Shown here one piece after another: positions 1-11,985 of a stretch of 64,000 nt of DNA. A program made the translations under genes and the position numbers. How positions within the stretch are numbered: position 1 is the stretch's first letter; the number at the start of each line of letters is the position of its first letter. The notes below the pieces were generated by a model that saw only the letters and a list, made by a program, of their open reading frames with translations, was not told the DNA's origin and ran no database searches. This DNA is from Hybos culiciformis (Eukaryota; Arthropoda; Insecta; Diptera; Hybotidae), in the NCBI GenBank assembly GCA_964007475.1, contig OZ023273.1, positions 48,733,525-48,797,524 on the forward strand. The letters run 5' to 3'.

Positions 1-2004
1 GTCCATGAATGTTTGTTCTAACACAGTTTTATCATCCGTATCAATTAAATGTTTAACTTGCCAAACATTTACAATTGATTTATTTAAATTAGGATATCGT
101 GACACTGGATCTAAAGTATATGACCCAATATCGCGTTGAAGATTTTCTGGAGTAGTCTGGGCTAGAAGTCTAAAAAAAAAAAAGTGCGAGATTTTAAAAT
201 ATCAAAATTAAAATTAAGTTAAACGATAAAATTCGTCAAAACGAACGTTGTTTCGCTTTACCCTAGTCTTTATTAATAAGAGTTATGCTCTTGAGTTCAT
301 ACAAAAACCCATAATAAATGAACTTTCACTTTTTTCCGAATTTTCCAATTTTCCGTGATGCTTTTCCAATTTTTCTTTCCCGAAAAATATTATTCGTAAC
401 ATTTACAAAAAAAATTAGCCATATGAAAGCACTTAATTTTTATTTATATATGTAGATAGTTTGAAATTTAATTAATGACCAATATTTTGAATACTTATAA
501 TGTGACAATTTATTAGAAAATATTTTACATATATGTAAAAATATCAAAATATATAAAAATTTCCTCACCTGTAAATGCTTTCACGTTGAGCTAGAACTCC
601 TAAAACACTATTTCTTGAGTTAGTCGATAATTTAAGCATGTAAGCAGCATCCATACTAGACAGAAAACCTCGTGCAACTCCTGATCCTGTAGGCCAAAAA
701 GGCTCTAATAAGCTATCGCCTACTAAACATTGCAATAATTTATAATTTTTCCGAACCTTGAAAATAAAATTATTATGATTCAAACAACTCTTTAAAAAAT
801 AATGTTGATTGAAATTAAGTTTTTTTTTACTCACAATTACTCTACTTGAAGCTTCTGCAGCAAACATAGACGTAAAATCAAACATTGCTACATCGGGTTT
901 GCCGTAATGATTAACCGCAAATTCTAAATTTGGCATTTGGTATTTTGTCGAAAATTCAGCTGCTTCTCTTGCATAATCCAACAGTTTATCGGTATTTACA
1001 TTTGATGGCGCAAGTAATTCAGCTGGATCTACGAAATCTTGTATAATAACTCCTTTATCAATTAAACTATGTTTTTTAGCAGTCATCACAAAATAATGGG
1101 TTTCATCTTTATAGTAAACAATATTTTCTAAATCAATACCAGTCGTTTGATAAAGCTCCTTAAAAAATGATTGATTAAAAATAAAAGCTACGCCACTTAT
1201 TTCTTCAGCTCTAGCTTCAGCTTCGGTTTTTCTGTTTACAAAATTTGCCGTTATAGCAATAGCTAATTTTCCACGAAATTCCTTTCGTTTGAAACCCTCT
1301 AAAGTGTTACGTTTACCATCAGCTCCAATAAGCATATCAAATTCATAATGTGAAACTGCATGATCACGTGGTGATACTTCGGCTCGCCAACCACAACCAT
1401 CACTTGGTTCCAATGTATTTGAAAATGAAACACCTTCATGGACTTCGACTCCAAGTAATAAAGCTGCCTTTAGCAGAATACACTGTAACTGTCTGATCGA
1501 TATGTGATCTATGGAACCTGCACAAAATTTACCATAAAATTTTTTTGCACCTAAATTCCTAAGATCTGTTATCACAAATGGCCACAGATGAACAACATTA
1601 TTACGTGAAATTCGGTCACGTTTTTCAACTACTACTACTTTGGCGCCTAAAAGTTGTGCTTCAATGGCTGTTCTCAGACCACATGGTCCAGCACCTATCA
1701 CAAGAACTCGTGTACCTGTGCAAGAATTCGCTTTATTATAAACTCTGTGTGCTGCTCTAGTATCAAATTTCTTCCACAGAGCTTGTGCTTTCCAACTTTT
1801 AATTTTCAATTTAAGTTTTGGATAAAATTCATTAAACGGTGCCGGCCGTAATCCTAATGTATCACAAATATTTCGATGTAAACCTAAAACTTGTCGCATT
1901 GTCGATGCTGAGCAAAACAAATCGAACATTTCAGCAGCCAAGGCAGCTGCTCTATTTTCAGCAAGCATTTGCTGCTGCTGTTGTTGTTGAGATAATTTAT
2001 TCAT
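1..2004 (-). CDS. Mical: Mical: FAD-dependent actin-oxidising monooxygenase, 5' part (partial, runs off left edge)
   Basis: MICAL enzymes use FAD, NADPH and O2 to oxidise methionines of F-actin and disassemble filaments downstream of plexin/semaphorin signalling. Three coding exons are visible: 2004-835, 756-569 and 169-1, encoding about 509 residues. Residues 97-110 hold the Rossmann GAGPCG FAD motif, 228-233 the GADGKR (DG) motif, and about 403-404 the GD motif in [15 protein letters not shown]; this is the complete monooxygenase core order. The exon at 1-169 continues with [15 protein letters not shown], a conserved MICAL stretch. The CH, LIM and C-terminal domains lie beyond the left edge. 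Intron 834-757 (GTGAGT..AG, 78 bp) is a multiple of three and stop-free, so it can be misread as coding. Intron 568-170 is conventional. The start ATG at 2004 follows a TTTTTTTAG acceptor two bases upstream, implying a 5'UTR intron. A polyglutamine run occupies residues 6-12. The family call is very secure. Confidence 0.95.
757..834 (-). other. Mical: Mical short intron, in frame and stop-free
   Basis: On the minus strand the exon ends in codon ATT followed by GTGAGT (834-829), and the acceptor TTTTCAAG ends at 757, after which GTT CGG restores the conserved reading towards the GD motif. The 78-bp segment has no stop codon. If retained it would add 26 lysine- and asparagine-rich residues inside the FAD fold. 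Removing it restores the continuity expected for MICAL, so I call it an intron. Confidence 0.85.
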
Positions 2005-2007
2005 TCT

Positions 2008-5000
2008 AAAAAAAATAAAATAAAAACAAAATATAAAATTTTAGATATTATTAATTTATAACAACAATTTTATTTTTAAATGATAGAAATTAGAAAATAA
2101 GTATAACTTTGAACCAGGCCAAAAGACAAAAACAATACAAACTTCTAAATCATTTAATAAAATTAATAATCAAAAATAGAAAATACACCAATTTTTTTAA
2201 TTCTAATATCAAATCAATCATTCTAATGTAATGCATCCTCATAAATTAAGGCTATCTTACATTGACAGAACTATAAGACTGTAGGTTTAGTTTTTCGAAC
2301 AAAGTTCTTATTTGTTTAATTTATTTATAACTTTTGTTCGCAAATATTATATTTTTTCCATTTAAAATGAAATGTGTTTAGTTTTTTCAAGCTATCAATA
2401 TTATCCGGAAATAAGTAAGTGTTATGTATTGTGCATGAATTAACACTTTCCATGTCTTTTAGGATGAATAGTCTTTTTAGTGATAGAATACAATGTATAT
2501 ATAGTAATAACTACAAATATTTATATTTGAAGATTGTTATTGGCTTTATTGGCTTAATAATAAATAAATAAAAGTCTCATAGAGATAGAACTATAATTTC
2601 AAAATTATTATGCTAATAAAGTATAATGTTTTGTTACTGAATAATTCAATCTTAAGTAAAACAATTACAATTTTCAAAATCTTTATTTATATTTCGGGGT
2701 TTTTAATAAAGTTTTAAATTTTAATTTATATTATTTTTGCTGTTATAAGAAATTACATTGTGTTTTCATTTTCATTGATTTTTAAATAAACGGAACGTAA
2801 TGTTTATTTATTATTTTTTTTTATTTTTAATTAAACAATCTCATTGTTCAATAATTTTTATTTTTTCTTTAAAAATCTAATAATGCATTTTTAATACGTT
2901 TGTCCTTCTAAATATTGTTCTTGATATTGAGAATTAAAATTAGAAATGAAATTTATTATTTTTTTTTTTTGGAACATTGTAACACAAAGAACAAAAAAAT
3001 TTAATATAAATGGATGAGATAAATTCGAGGCGGTTTTTCGGGTTATGATAATTTTTTAATTTTATTGTACAAATTCATATTTTTGCAACAATACTTTTTC
3101 TATCAAAATACAAAAATTAAGCAGATTTAATAATTTTTCTAATGTTAAAGATAGGATTTAACGTTCGTCCTGTTATGTATTTATTTTAATATTGCAAGTA
3201 GGTGTACCTTCATTTTATTTACTTCATTTAAATTTATAATTTATGTTAAGGATTCAAAACGATGCTTCGTGTAAAATTCACAATTATTTATTCTACACCT
3301 AAAGCATCCCAGTTTGTATAATATAAGGAAGTTATATAGAAATTTAAGAATATTTGAACAAAATACCTAACTGAGCCCTGTTGAATACTAAATACCTCAT
3401 TTTTTTCAGGTCAGATCCCTATTCCAATATAATATCAGATTTTTTTAATCATGAAATGTTCCTTTATATATATTTTTTGATAAGGAAATTACTTGTTTGG
3501 TTAATTTCCATATTTTCAAAATAAAGACTTGAATTAAAAAAGATATAAATGTGAAAGTAAATAAATAATCATATTAATAACATTATTGTTTCCACAAATA
3601 AAAAACTCAATCAAAACTTTGATAGTTAGTTCACAAGTATAAGAAGAAAAACGTTAATCAGTTTCGATTCAGGTTTGGATGAGCGTTAGTTTGCTAACAT
3701 CGAATGTAGAATAATTTAGAGATAATTTTATAATGAATGATGTTGGGTTAAATTTAGACGAAGGCAGGAGTGTTTGCTTAGTCATCTCTATTTTCATAAA
3801 TTATTACGCCAAAAAACACATTTACAGCAGAGAAATAAATATTTCGTTAAAAACGTAAATTCCTTTTAAAACTTGTTTATATTTTCTTTAGTTGATTTTT
3901 ATCTTTTAAAAGTATACGGTTTTTCTTTTTGTTGTAAAAATAACTTTCATTTTCCTTTTAATAAAACTGTCATGAAAATCATCTGATAAATATAAACATA
4001 ACTTATACAAATTGATACATAATATCTGTGTATGTTCAAGAAAATAGCAATAGACAAATAAAAGTTCTTGTTAACCTGCCTGCATTCAAAATTTATAATA
4101 TTTTATAGTATACACTGTATATATAAATTAAATATTATACTCAAAAATTTATTTACATAATAATATATATCTGTGGACTGTATTTGAAAAACATCTTTTA
4201 ATTATTTGATTTTTGCTTCACAAATAAGTCATTTGTCGTGTGATATACATAAAATTACCCAAATTTGTTGGATTTTAATTATAAAAAATTGGTGAAACGA
4301 ACTTATTTATTAACATCTTTTAATTATAAAAAAGATTCAAAAATTTTTTTTAATAATTTAAATTAATGTTTTGAAATATCCTGGTAAAACAACAGCTAAA
4401 TCAGAGTTTATTGAACTAACAAATAAGAAGGTTTTGAATGTCCTGGTTGAAAATAAAATATAAACCAGAGTTTAGAGAACTGTTAGACTAAGTTAAAGGA
4501 AAATCTACCGAGATTCAGTCTCAAAAATAATAACAAATTTTTACAACAAAAATATCTTGAATGACGATTATAGTGGAAAATATGTAACTGATTGATTGAA
4601 AAAAAAAAAAAACTTATACAAAAAAAATGCAGTCTGCATTCTTAAGTGGGAAAATTAGTTTTCAATTTAAAAAAAAAAAAAAAACTTGTGCAAAATGATA
4701 TCTCACTTTATCAGTAGAAAACAAGTTTTTTATTTTCCTATTGATATTCATTCAATTTGCTTTTTTTTTTCATTTTTTTCTATTTTTATAATGAGGAAAA
4801 AATTTTTTTTTTCAATATTTTTTTATGTCTTTTACATGGAAATAGATTTAAAAAAAAAAAAAAATTAGCTTTAGTCTATTTTAAATTGAAAACTCATTCA
4901 ATGGATCCAGAAATAGATATTATTAGGCGGACATTAAAATAAATAATATTAATTTTCCCACATTAAATGCAAAAATAATTCACGGAACATAGTATTTAGT

Positions 5001-6092
5001 ATAGTAGGTATATTATTACTCAATGATTTATAGCATTATTGATGTAGAAAAGATTTTCTCGCAATATAATTTTTAACTGCCAGTCATATCAAGCGGCAAA
5101 GCTGTTTGCAAACAAATCTTAAAGAAATAATTTCAAATTGAATTCTCTATTTTGGTTTTCAAACCATAAAGCTTGATTCAATTAAATCACAATCTGTGAT
5201 AGAAATTTGTTTACGACACAAATATGTTTAAGGTTGCATATCCATAAATACAAATCGTATATAAGTATTCTATTAATACAATATAATATGCCTAGATATA
5301 TTTTACTTATATCTAAACTTTCATTTGAATTATTTTAATTTTTTTCCCATATTAGGAAAATTTATTCATCCTAAAAATAAAGTTATCAAAATTTTGTGTT
5401 TTTTCCTAGAATTAATTATATTTGTTTTCATTTTATTTTTATACAAAATGTTTATATAAGAATTAGCGTAAATTAGAAATAAAAAAAAAATATTTGAATC
5501 AAATAAACTATAAATTTATTTAAATTTTTATTTTTATAAATAAAACATTCTAATGTTTTCCAATGTTCAGTCAATAAAAATAAAATTCAATTGCGTACAC
5601 TTGACTGGTTTTGTTCGATATGGATTATTATTATTATTATTATTTTTTTGTTTCAGCAAAATAATAATTTATAAATTAATATGATGCCTTTGCTATATAC
5701 ATATATAAAATCAAAAGAGGAAAAATTTTTTAAATATTTTAAAATTATTAAATGCGATATTATTTACATAATAAATAATTCTATTAAGTATATTAAAAAA
5801 AAATAAAAATTAATCTTAGCTAGGAGCTTCATTGATTAGTTAGCTCATATCGGTGAAACAGCAATTTTTGCGCTTGTTTTAGTTTGAAGTTCAACTAATC
5901 AATAACAATGATTCATTCAGGAGGCTTATTTATCTTATTTAAAAAATATTTGATAACACTGTGTTTTAAATTTTTAAGTATGTATAAATAAAAAACAAAG
6001 AAAAATAAATTATTTAAAGTTATTAGCTCTTTTACTCAATTATTTTTGCACGAGCACAAATGAACACATAATATTAATTCTTACTTTATGAG
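2008..6092. other. Non-coding AT-rich stretch, probable Mical intron 1
   Basis: No convincing coding exon, RNA gene or transposon end was recognised. The sequence is AT-rich with homopolymer runs and a short (ATT)n tract near 5626-5646. Open frames of about 60 codons around 4686-4942 are low-complexity Phe/Lys/Ile strings and look fortuitous. It probably belongs to the large 5'UTR intron of Mical. Confidence 0.5.
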
Positions 6093-6680
6093 TAGGGCAT
6101 GCATTACCGGTTTACCGGTTAATCGGTAAATTGTGTCTTAAGAGCATTACCGAATTACCGGTAAATACACTTTTTTTTACCGGTAAAACTTGCAAATAAA
6201 ATTACATTAGATGATTCGATTCTATAATGTTTTCATTTTTCGAACAATATGCGAATGAAAAGAAATGGATTTTTATCAGGAATTAACATCTGTTTACAAT
6301 CAACTAAAAACTATTCGGCCGAAGAGTGTGGAAGCATAAAGAGCTTTTTCGGTGGCAGTCAAATCTGTACTTAATTTCGTTCAAGTCTAGATAATTCCAC
6401 ATTGGACAATATGTGTTTTTGCGAATTTTTTCTAATCGCAAGAGAAGAGTGAAGAACCTGCATAACTTTTATTTTTATATTTTTTTAAATACATTTATTT
6501 ATGTAATAACTATTGAAATTGATTATAAATGTAGTAAGTAGTACGTAAATAAAAAAATGTCTTCAAAAGGATTAAAAATATAGTATTTAAAAATTCGGCA
6601 ATTTACCGGTTAATCGGTTCCATGAAAACTTTTTATCGAATTACCGGTAATTTCAAAAGTCGGTAAATTTGCATGCCCTA
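6093..6680. mobile_element. Internally deleted hAT-type element (588 bp) with 8-bp target duplication
   Basis: The ends are TAGGGCATGCA and TGCATGCCCTA, an inverted repeat with the YAGGG-type hAT terminus. Both sides carry the same 8 bp, TTTATGAG (6085-6092 and 6681-6688), the target-duplication length of hAT transposons. Several TTACCGGT-like motifs crowd both subterminal regions. The interior (about 6308-6440, plus strand) reads as a degenerate version of the hAT C-terminal dimerisation region (RPKSVEA then stop, RAFS, and in another frame LDNSTLDNMCFLR), broken by stops and shifts. It is a dead, non-autonomous derivative. Confidence 0.85.
6308..6440 (+). pseudogene. Decayed hAT transposase C-terminal (dimerisation) fragment
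   Basis: Inside the 588-bp hAT element, one frame gives RPKSVEA, a stop, then RAFSVA. A shifted frame gives LDNSTLDNMCFLR. In hAT transposases a segment of the form RAFS...LD...LDNLCFLR ends the dimerisation domain. At least one in-frame stop and one frameshift make it non-functional. The family assignment rests on short motifs plus the hAT-type ends around it. Confidence 0.55.
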
Positions 6681-6879
6681 TTTATGAGTAAGTAATAGTT
6701 TTGTTTAGAGCCCACGTAAAAAAGGAAAAAAATCCAAAAGAATGTACATATTTCTAAAATTGGTAAATTATATCAAAATTCAACAGTATATACATATAAA
6801 AATATAACATTAATATAATTGTCATTATTTCTTATCCTATACTATTAAACGAGCAATATACATATACATATATAGCAAT

Positions 6880-7115
6880 ATTCGCAAAAATTATAAATTA
6901 AAAATAAAATTGACCCATTTGAAATCTGATCGTTATTAATCCGCGAAAATCGCGACCAAATCCGTGAAAAATAGTGAAAATTATAAATGAAAAATAAAAC
7001 TCCCACATGAAAATTACGAAAATCAACAAAAACCGCGAAAATAGGGAAAATTATAAATTAAAAACAAAGTTCACCGTCTTCAAATCTGATGATTACTCAC
7101 CCGCGAAACATATAA
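6880..7115. repeat. Degenerate tandem repeat, about 3 copies
   Basis: A phrase of the form GAAAATTATAAATTAAAAA recurs near 6888, 6976 and 7049, separated by CCGCGAAAA-type and AAATCTGATCGTTATTA-type phrases. The copies differ by substitutions and small indels, so this is an old, short tandem duplication rather than an active satellite. Confidence 0.5.
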
Positions 7116-8221
7116 ATAATTCGACTTTTTTTTTTGCCTATTTTATTTTAATAAAACAAAAAGTGTGAATAACTCAATAACTTTATTGTTATTTTCCTGA
7201 TGTACCTTTCCTATAGTTTTAATTAAATTCAATCTCTCTTCTTACTGAAATCAACATAATCATATGTATATATTTGAAAAACAAAAATATTATGCTTATG
7301 TTTTCAAAACATATAGGTGAATATAATATTATTATACACACTACAGTGTATTGTTACAATCTTAAAATTGCAAACAAAAAAAAAATTTTTTTTTTCTTAA
7401 CCTTGAACCTTTTAATGTAATTTAATACTTCATAGCGTTTTTAGGAGATTTTGAACTTGACTATTTATTTATATATTAAATTTTGAAATATATTTATATA
7501 GGTATTTCCTAATAAATATTAATGTTAACTTTTTTTTTTTATTATACTGCTGTTTATCGAAATTAACTGCTTTTTTTTCTTTAATTTTTAATAAATATAA
7601 TTTCATGCTTAGTGGGTGTCATTATTATTCAAGAATTGAAAAAAAAAATTTCGTTACTTATATTGCCCTCTTTTTGCATCACTGATTGTGACAATGACCC
7701 TTTAATTATGTTATATGAATAATAACCCAGGTAAATAAGTTTATTTACTATTTTTAAAACTTATTATTATTGTGAAAATTGTTGATTCAGTAAGTACTTA
7801 CTTTACTTATATAAATATTGTGAATGAAATTCTAATAGTTATTATGCTATTCTCTTAACAAAAAAAAATAAAAAGTTAAAAATCTTTCTCTTGAATTTTT
7901 TTATTGTAGAAAAAATTTTATTTTAAAATTTAAAATAGAAATAAAGTACAAAATGTATGTCCCAAACAGAAAACAATTTGATTGTACATACATGTTAGTT
8001 AGGTAGTGATGATAAATTTATAATGCTCGAAAATTTTCCTGTTCCTGATTAATTTATTCGCTAAAACCACAACGGGAGAGCAGCATTTAGCCTAAATGAA
8101 GCGTACTAAAATACCCACTACTTGTAACCCACATGCTCGCCCACATCAAACTTCGACACAAAATTTTGTATTAAGATTCCATTTAGAGTACAGTGGAAAT
8201 CTATAATGGAAGAAGAAAATC
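7116..8221. other. AT-rich stretch without recognised features
   Basis: No gene, RNA or repeat end was recognised. Poly-A and poly-T runs and low-complexity text dominate. It lies in the putative Mical 5'UTR intron. Confidence 0.45.
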
Positions 8222-8365
8222 GATAAGTTTATACATACAGATGGCTCAGAAACATCAGAACTGAAAGCAATATTAAACTGTGGTGAGTACATAACTGGAA
8301 ATTGATTTAAGCTTCCACAGTCAAGCTGTAGTTAAAGCTACAATTAATGTGTTTATTCTCACGAA
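8222..8365 (+). pseudogene. Possible RNase H fragment of a degraded non-LTR retrotransposon
   Basis: A plus-strand frame reads YTDGSETSE near 8234, followed in shifted frames by CGEYITG and then SQAVVKATINV. This is the order of the RNase H domain in I/R1-group LINEs (TDGS, a CG-containing strand, then SQA). Frames are broken. The surrounding 8040-8220 text is less AT-rich than its neighbours and may be more of the same remnant. No other LINE domain was found here. Confidence 0.4.
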
Positions 8366-8824
8366 ATAAAATATAAAATTGACGGAGAATATAAATTTTA
8401 AGTTCCCAAAGTTCCATGACTTCCGATGATGATGAAATCTAATAATGTGCACACACTTCTATTTAAATGGAATGAAACGGGGGATAAGTTTTTCGAAAAA
8501 GTATCAATTTCAAAGTTTTTGTTTGGAAGCAGTACTATTAAATTAAGTTTTAACATAAATTCAAATTAGTTTCCCCTACGTCAATGAGAAAATATCATAC
8601 AAAAAAAATTTAAAAACAATATTACATTATGTATAAAAATATATTTATTGCCAACTTTTCAATCGAATTTTACATCACGTTTTTCCTTTTATGAAATTGT
8701 GTTTTTTTTTAAATCATATTTAACAAGGACATTAGATACAGTTTAATGCATAAATAACGCAAACAAAAATTTTGTAGAATTTTATTATTTATTTAATCAT
8801 TATAAATTATAATATACCAAAATA

Positions 8825-9166
8825 CAGTGAGAGCCAAATAATTAACACATTTACTATAATTTTCATACTTCATGTTAGGCTCTTTATTAATGATGCCATT
8901 TGAAAGACAATTGCTTCTTGATCCTACCTGCTGCGATGAAAGAACGAAACATAATTCCAGTTTAAAGTCCAAAAAACAACCCAAGAATGCAAAAATAAAC
9001 AACTTTACACTATTTTTTGAGTCATTAGACTTTTAGATAAGAAATTTTTTACTTCAAATTGAAAATCAAAATTTTTTTTTATTAAACTCATAAACTTTTC
9101 TAAAACTATAAAAATGGTGTACAAAAAAATTAAAATATGAGTGGGCTAATTATTTGACTGCCACTG
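8825..9166. mobile_element. Tc1/mariner-type non-autonomous element (342 bp)
   Basis: The left end CAGTGAGAGCCAAATAATTA and right end TAATTATTTGACTGCCACTG are inverted repeats with few mismatches. Both are flanked by TA (8823-8824 and 9167-9168), the target duplication of Tc1/mariner. CAGTG starts and a CAAATAATTA-type inner motif are typical of Tc1-like ends. No transposase is readable in the interior; a 69-codon minus-strand open frame (8793-9002) crosses the left end and looks fortuitous. Confidence 0.8.
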
Positions 9167-9618
9167 TAGGTTTATGCATACAACATTTATAAATGATTTT
9201 TTTAGGAAAAATTACAAAAATAAAAACCAATAAATATCGCTATACTTAATACGTAAATAACCGTAGAGAATATCTATATAAAAAAACAAAATCAATAATA
9301 AACCTTGTTAAATGTCATTAAATTATTTGAAAAAATCGAGGAAAAAAATACATATGTATGTACTTAGTTAGTAATCGCATTAACTATAGAACACTGAATC
9401 GTCACTTGAACAATAAACTTTTAAATGGGGACAAAAAGTTTTGTTTTTCTTAGACTTTTCCCTCAAGTATTTGAAAATATAGTATCCTTTATTAATAGTT
9501 GTTCAAGCTAAATGTGAAAAAAAAATAAAATAAAAATATTTATTCCTTCTGTTCACAGTTCGCTCAATTACAGTGATGTAAGGTTTATTTTATATATTAA
9601 CATCTTAATTTTTCAATG

Positions 9619-9783
9619 TTAGTTATGTAAAACGTACTAACTATAATAACGTCATAAGCATTTCAAATAAAGCTCTTCAAGCAGTGCTTTGTTTCAAATA
9701 ATTAGTTATGTAAAACTTACTAACTATAACGTCATAAGCATTTCAAATAAAAATCTTTAAGCAATGCTTTGTATCAAATAATT
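9619..9783. repeat. Two-copy tandem duplication, unit about 83 bp
   Basis: The phrase beginning TTAGTTATGTAAAAC and ending near TTTCAAATAA occurs at about 9619 and again at about 9702, head to tail. There are a few substitutions (CGTAC/CTTAC, TTCAAGCAGTG/TTTAAGCAATG) and a 3-bp indel. Confidence 0.75.
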
Positions 9784-10464
9784 TCAAGGTAGATGTATGA
9801 AACAGAGATTACATAATTAAAATTTTTTTTCCAATAAATAGAATTTTTTGTTGATTAATAATATATATGTGAATGAGATCATTAATAGGTAAGTACATTA
9901 TATTGCGGCTTTTCGAAATTCGGTGGAAATCTGAAATGTGTTGCAAGATAAAATACTTTTAAATAAAATAAGTAGGTCAAAGCTAAGAAAGTATCTTGAA
10001 ATTTTATGAGCGTCATATTTAAAATCGTTAAATTTATTCTTTAAAGGGATTTAACGTTTTGTAATATGTAATGAATAGAATAAACTACTTACATTTTACA
10101 TACAGTATGCTCAAGAATAGAGGTTTAAATATAATTTATTTATGAAGTACTGAAATTTATATTTAACTTTTTTGATTCTGAACAACTTTTATTTATTGAC
10201 ATTTATTAAAAAAAAATTATTAAAACCATCTTTAAATGTCATAAAATCTCTTTTCATGCTAAATTTACACTGACTTTTTTACTAATTCTTTTATTAAGTA
10301 GTTTTAAAATTTAACAAAAAATCAATAAAATATTTTTTTTGAAACTAAAATAGGAAATGTGAAAAAAGTTAGTGAAATCAAAGCATGTTTTCACAGAAAT
10401 AAAAAAATTGCCCGTTATTATCGGTTTAGGTTTACATGTGCGATAAATAAAAATAAATTTCAAA

Positions 10465-10765
10465 AAAATTTTTTTTTTGAAAAACAAACTTTTATTTATT
10501 AAACTAAAAATTAGAAAATAATAATAAATAAAATAATAAAAATTTCTGTGAGTCACCTGTATATGACTATAAATAAAAGCTTGATGCACTGCAACTAAGT
10601 ACTTACTCCAATCACTTTTCTTTTTCAACTAATCGTCCCAAGCTTTACAGTCATATACAGGTCGTATACAGGTGACTCAGAGACATTCTAATTACTTTAT
10701 TTATTATTATTTTCTACTTTTCAGTTTAATAAATAAAAGTTTGTTTTTAAATTTTTTTTTTTTAT
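10465..10765. mobile_element. Fold-back element or MITE of unknown family (about 300 bp)
   Basis: Two arms of roughly 90 bp are inverted with respect to each other: the left arm starts near CAAACTTTTATTTATTAAAC (10484) and the right arm ends with the reverse complement near 10743. They include GAGTCACCTGTATA-like text on the left and ATACAGGTGACTC on the right. The spacer is about 90 bp. A 105-codon minus-strand open frame across the left arm is low complexity and not considered a gene. The target duplication is unclear because both flanks are homopolymeric. Confidence 0.65.
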
Positions 10766-11620
10766 TATAATTTTTTTTTTCTACTTTTTAGTCCATTATA
10801 AGCTTTATTTTACTTTTTGGTACATTTAATTTCAATGTGGGGAAATCTGTTGTCTTTAATTTTCTCATATTGGATTTTTAATCACGTCATACAGCTTTTT
10901 GTATTCTACTCGATAAGTACATGCTTTCATTTGATACCTTTGTCGAAGTTCTTGTACAGAAATATCTAATTCGTGTTTGGCGTTGCCGCCATATTTGATG
11001 TACCTACAAACTTTGTAGCAATATTGGAGATCGCGGAAGTAGTCGAAAAATCATCACCAAATTTTTCTCTGACAGACAAAAATCAAAGTTAAATAAAAGT
11101 TTGTAATAATAAAAATACATTATTTTGGTTTAAAATTGTTATTTAAAAAAACTGGTCAAGGTGATTGGACCAATAAAAATTTAGAAAAAAAAATGAAAAA
11201 CATTTAAATCAAGAAAACATAAAAAAAAAAAATATTGCAAATGAATGGGTGTAAATATTTTGCATTTTATATATTATTTTATTTATAGTACACACATGAA
11301 GATTAGCTTTTACACATTAAATGAGGTGAAGGAACTGGGTGCAACGAATTAGTTTAGGCTATAATTAACTTAAGTAGGTACACTACATTTATATAAGTAT
11401 AATGTATTCATATTTTATAAAATTATTTTATCTTCAAACAATTGTTTTGTTTTTTAAACAATAAAAACTCGTTATTATGTTTATCTATATATCTAATACT
11501 TTCAATTAAAATCATTAACTTTCTGGAGCAAAAATTAAAAAAAATATATTCATTATATACATTATATACATAAATATAACAACACAAACACTTAATTTAA
11601 AAGAGACAAATTGAGACAAA
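10766..11620. other. Non-coding stretch, slightly richer in GC at 10840-11060
   Basis: No domain, exon or terminal repeat was recognised. The 10840-11060 segment is visibly less AT-rich than its surroundings and could be a transposon relic or conserved non-coding DNA. I cannot tell which. Confidence 0.35.
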
Positions 11621-11622
11621 TT

Positions 11623-11702
11623 CCAGTCCGAGGTGGGAATCGAACCCACGACCGAACATGCCATCGGATAAGGCCAATACCACTACAACATGACGGCTGA
11701 CA
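11623..11702 (-). repeat. tRNA-derived SINE head (minus strand)
   Basis: On the minus strand the segment has a box-A-like TGTTGTAGTGGTA and a perfect box B, GGTTCGATTCC, in a T-arm GTGGG-TTCGATT-CCCAC. A short CCGA/TCGG stem sits where the anticodon arm would be. The acceptor stem is incomplete, so this is not a normal tRNA gene. A degenerate relative occurs near 46475-46515, which supports a dispersed SINE family. Confidence 0.6.
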
Positions 11703-11719
11703 TACATATACATTATATT

Positions 11720-11985
11720 CAGGGTGTCCCGAAAGTCAACGTCCAATACTTGAGGAGGTAATAGCTCGGATTATGACTGACCAGAATTTCAAAATATGGC
11801 CTCAGTAAAAATTGAGATATTTGCTTTTTTATGAATTTTCAGTTTTTTGGACTGTGAAAATGAAAAAATTAAAATTCATATCTCGAAAAATATCAAATTT
11901 TACTAAGATCATACTTTAATAACTTTTATATTCTGGTGAGTCATAAGCCGACCGAACTATTGACGTTAACTTTCGGTACACCCTG
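11720..11985. mobile_element. MITE with CAGGGTGT ends (266 bp)
   Basis: The left end CAGGGTGTCCCGAAAGTCAA and the reverse complement of the right end, CAGGGTGTACCGAAAGTTAA, match with 2 mismatches. The interior is non-coding and partly self-complementary (AAATTGAGATAT, ATATCTCGAAAA). I could not find a convincing target duplication, so the superfamily is open. It sits 18 bp from the SINE head. Confidence 0.75.

Noticed and set aside
10311..10628. 105-codon minus-strand open frame
   Set aside because: It is largely the arm of an inverted-repeat element plus homopolymers.
11623..11702. Functional tRNA gene on the minus strand
   Set aside because: The T arm is perfect, but the acceptor and anticodon arms are irregular and a diverged relative exists at 46.5 kb, so SINE origin is more likely.
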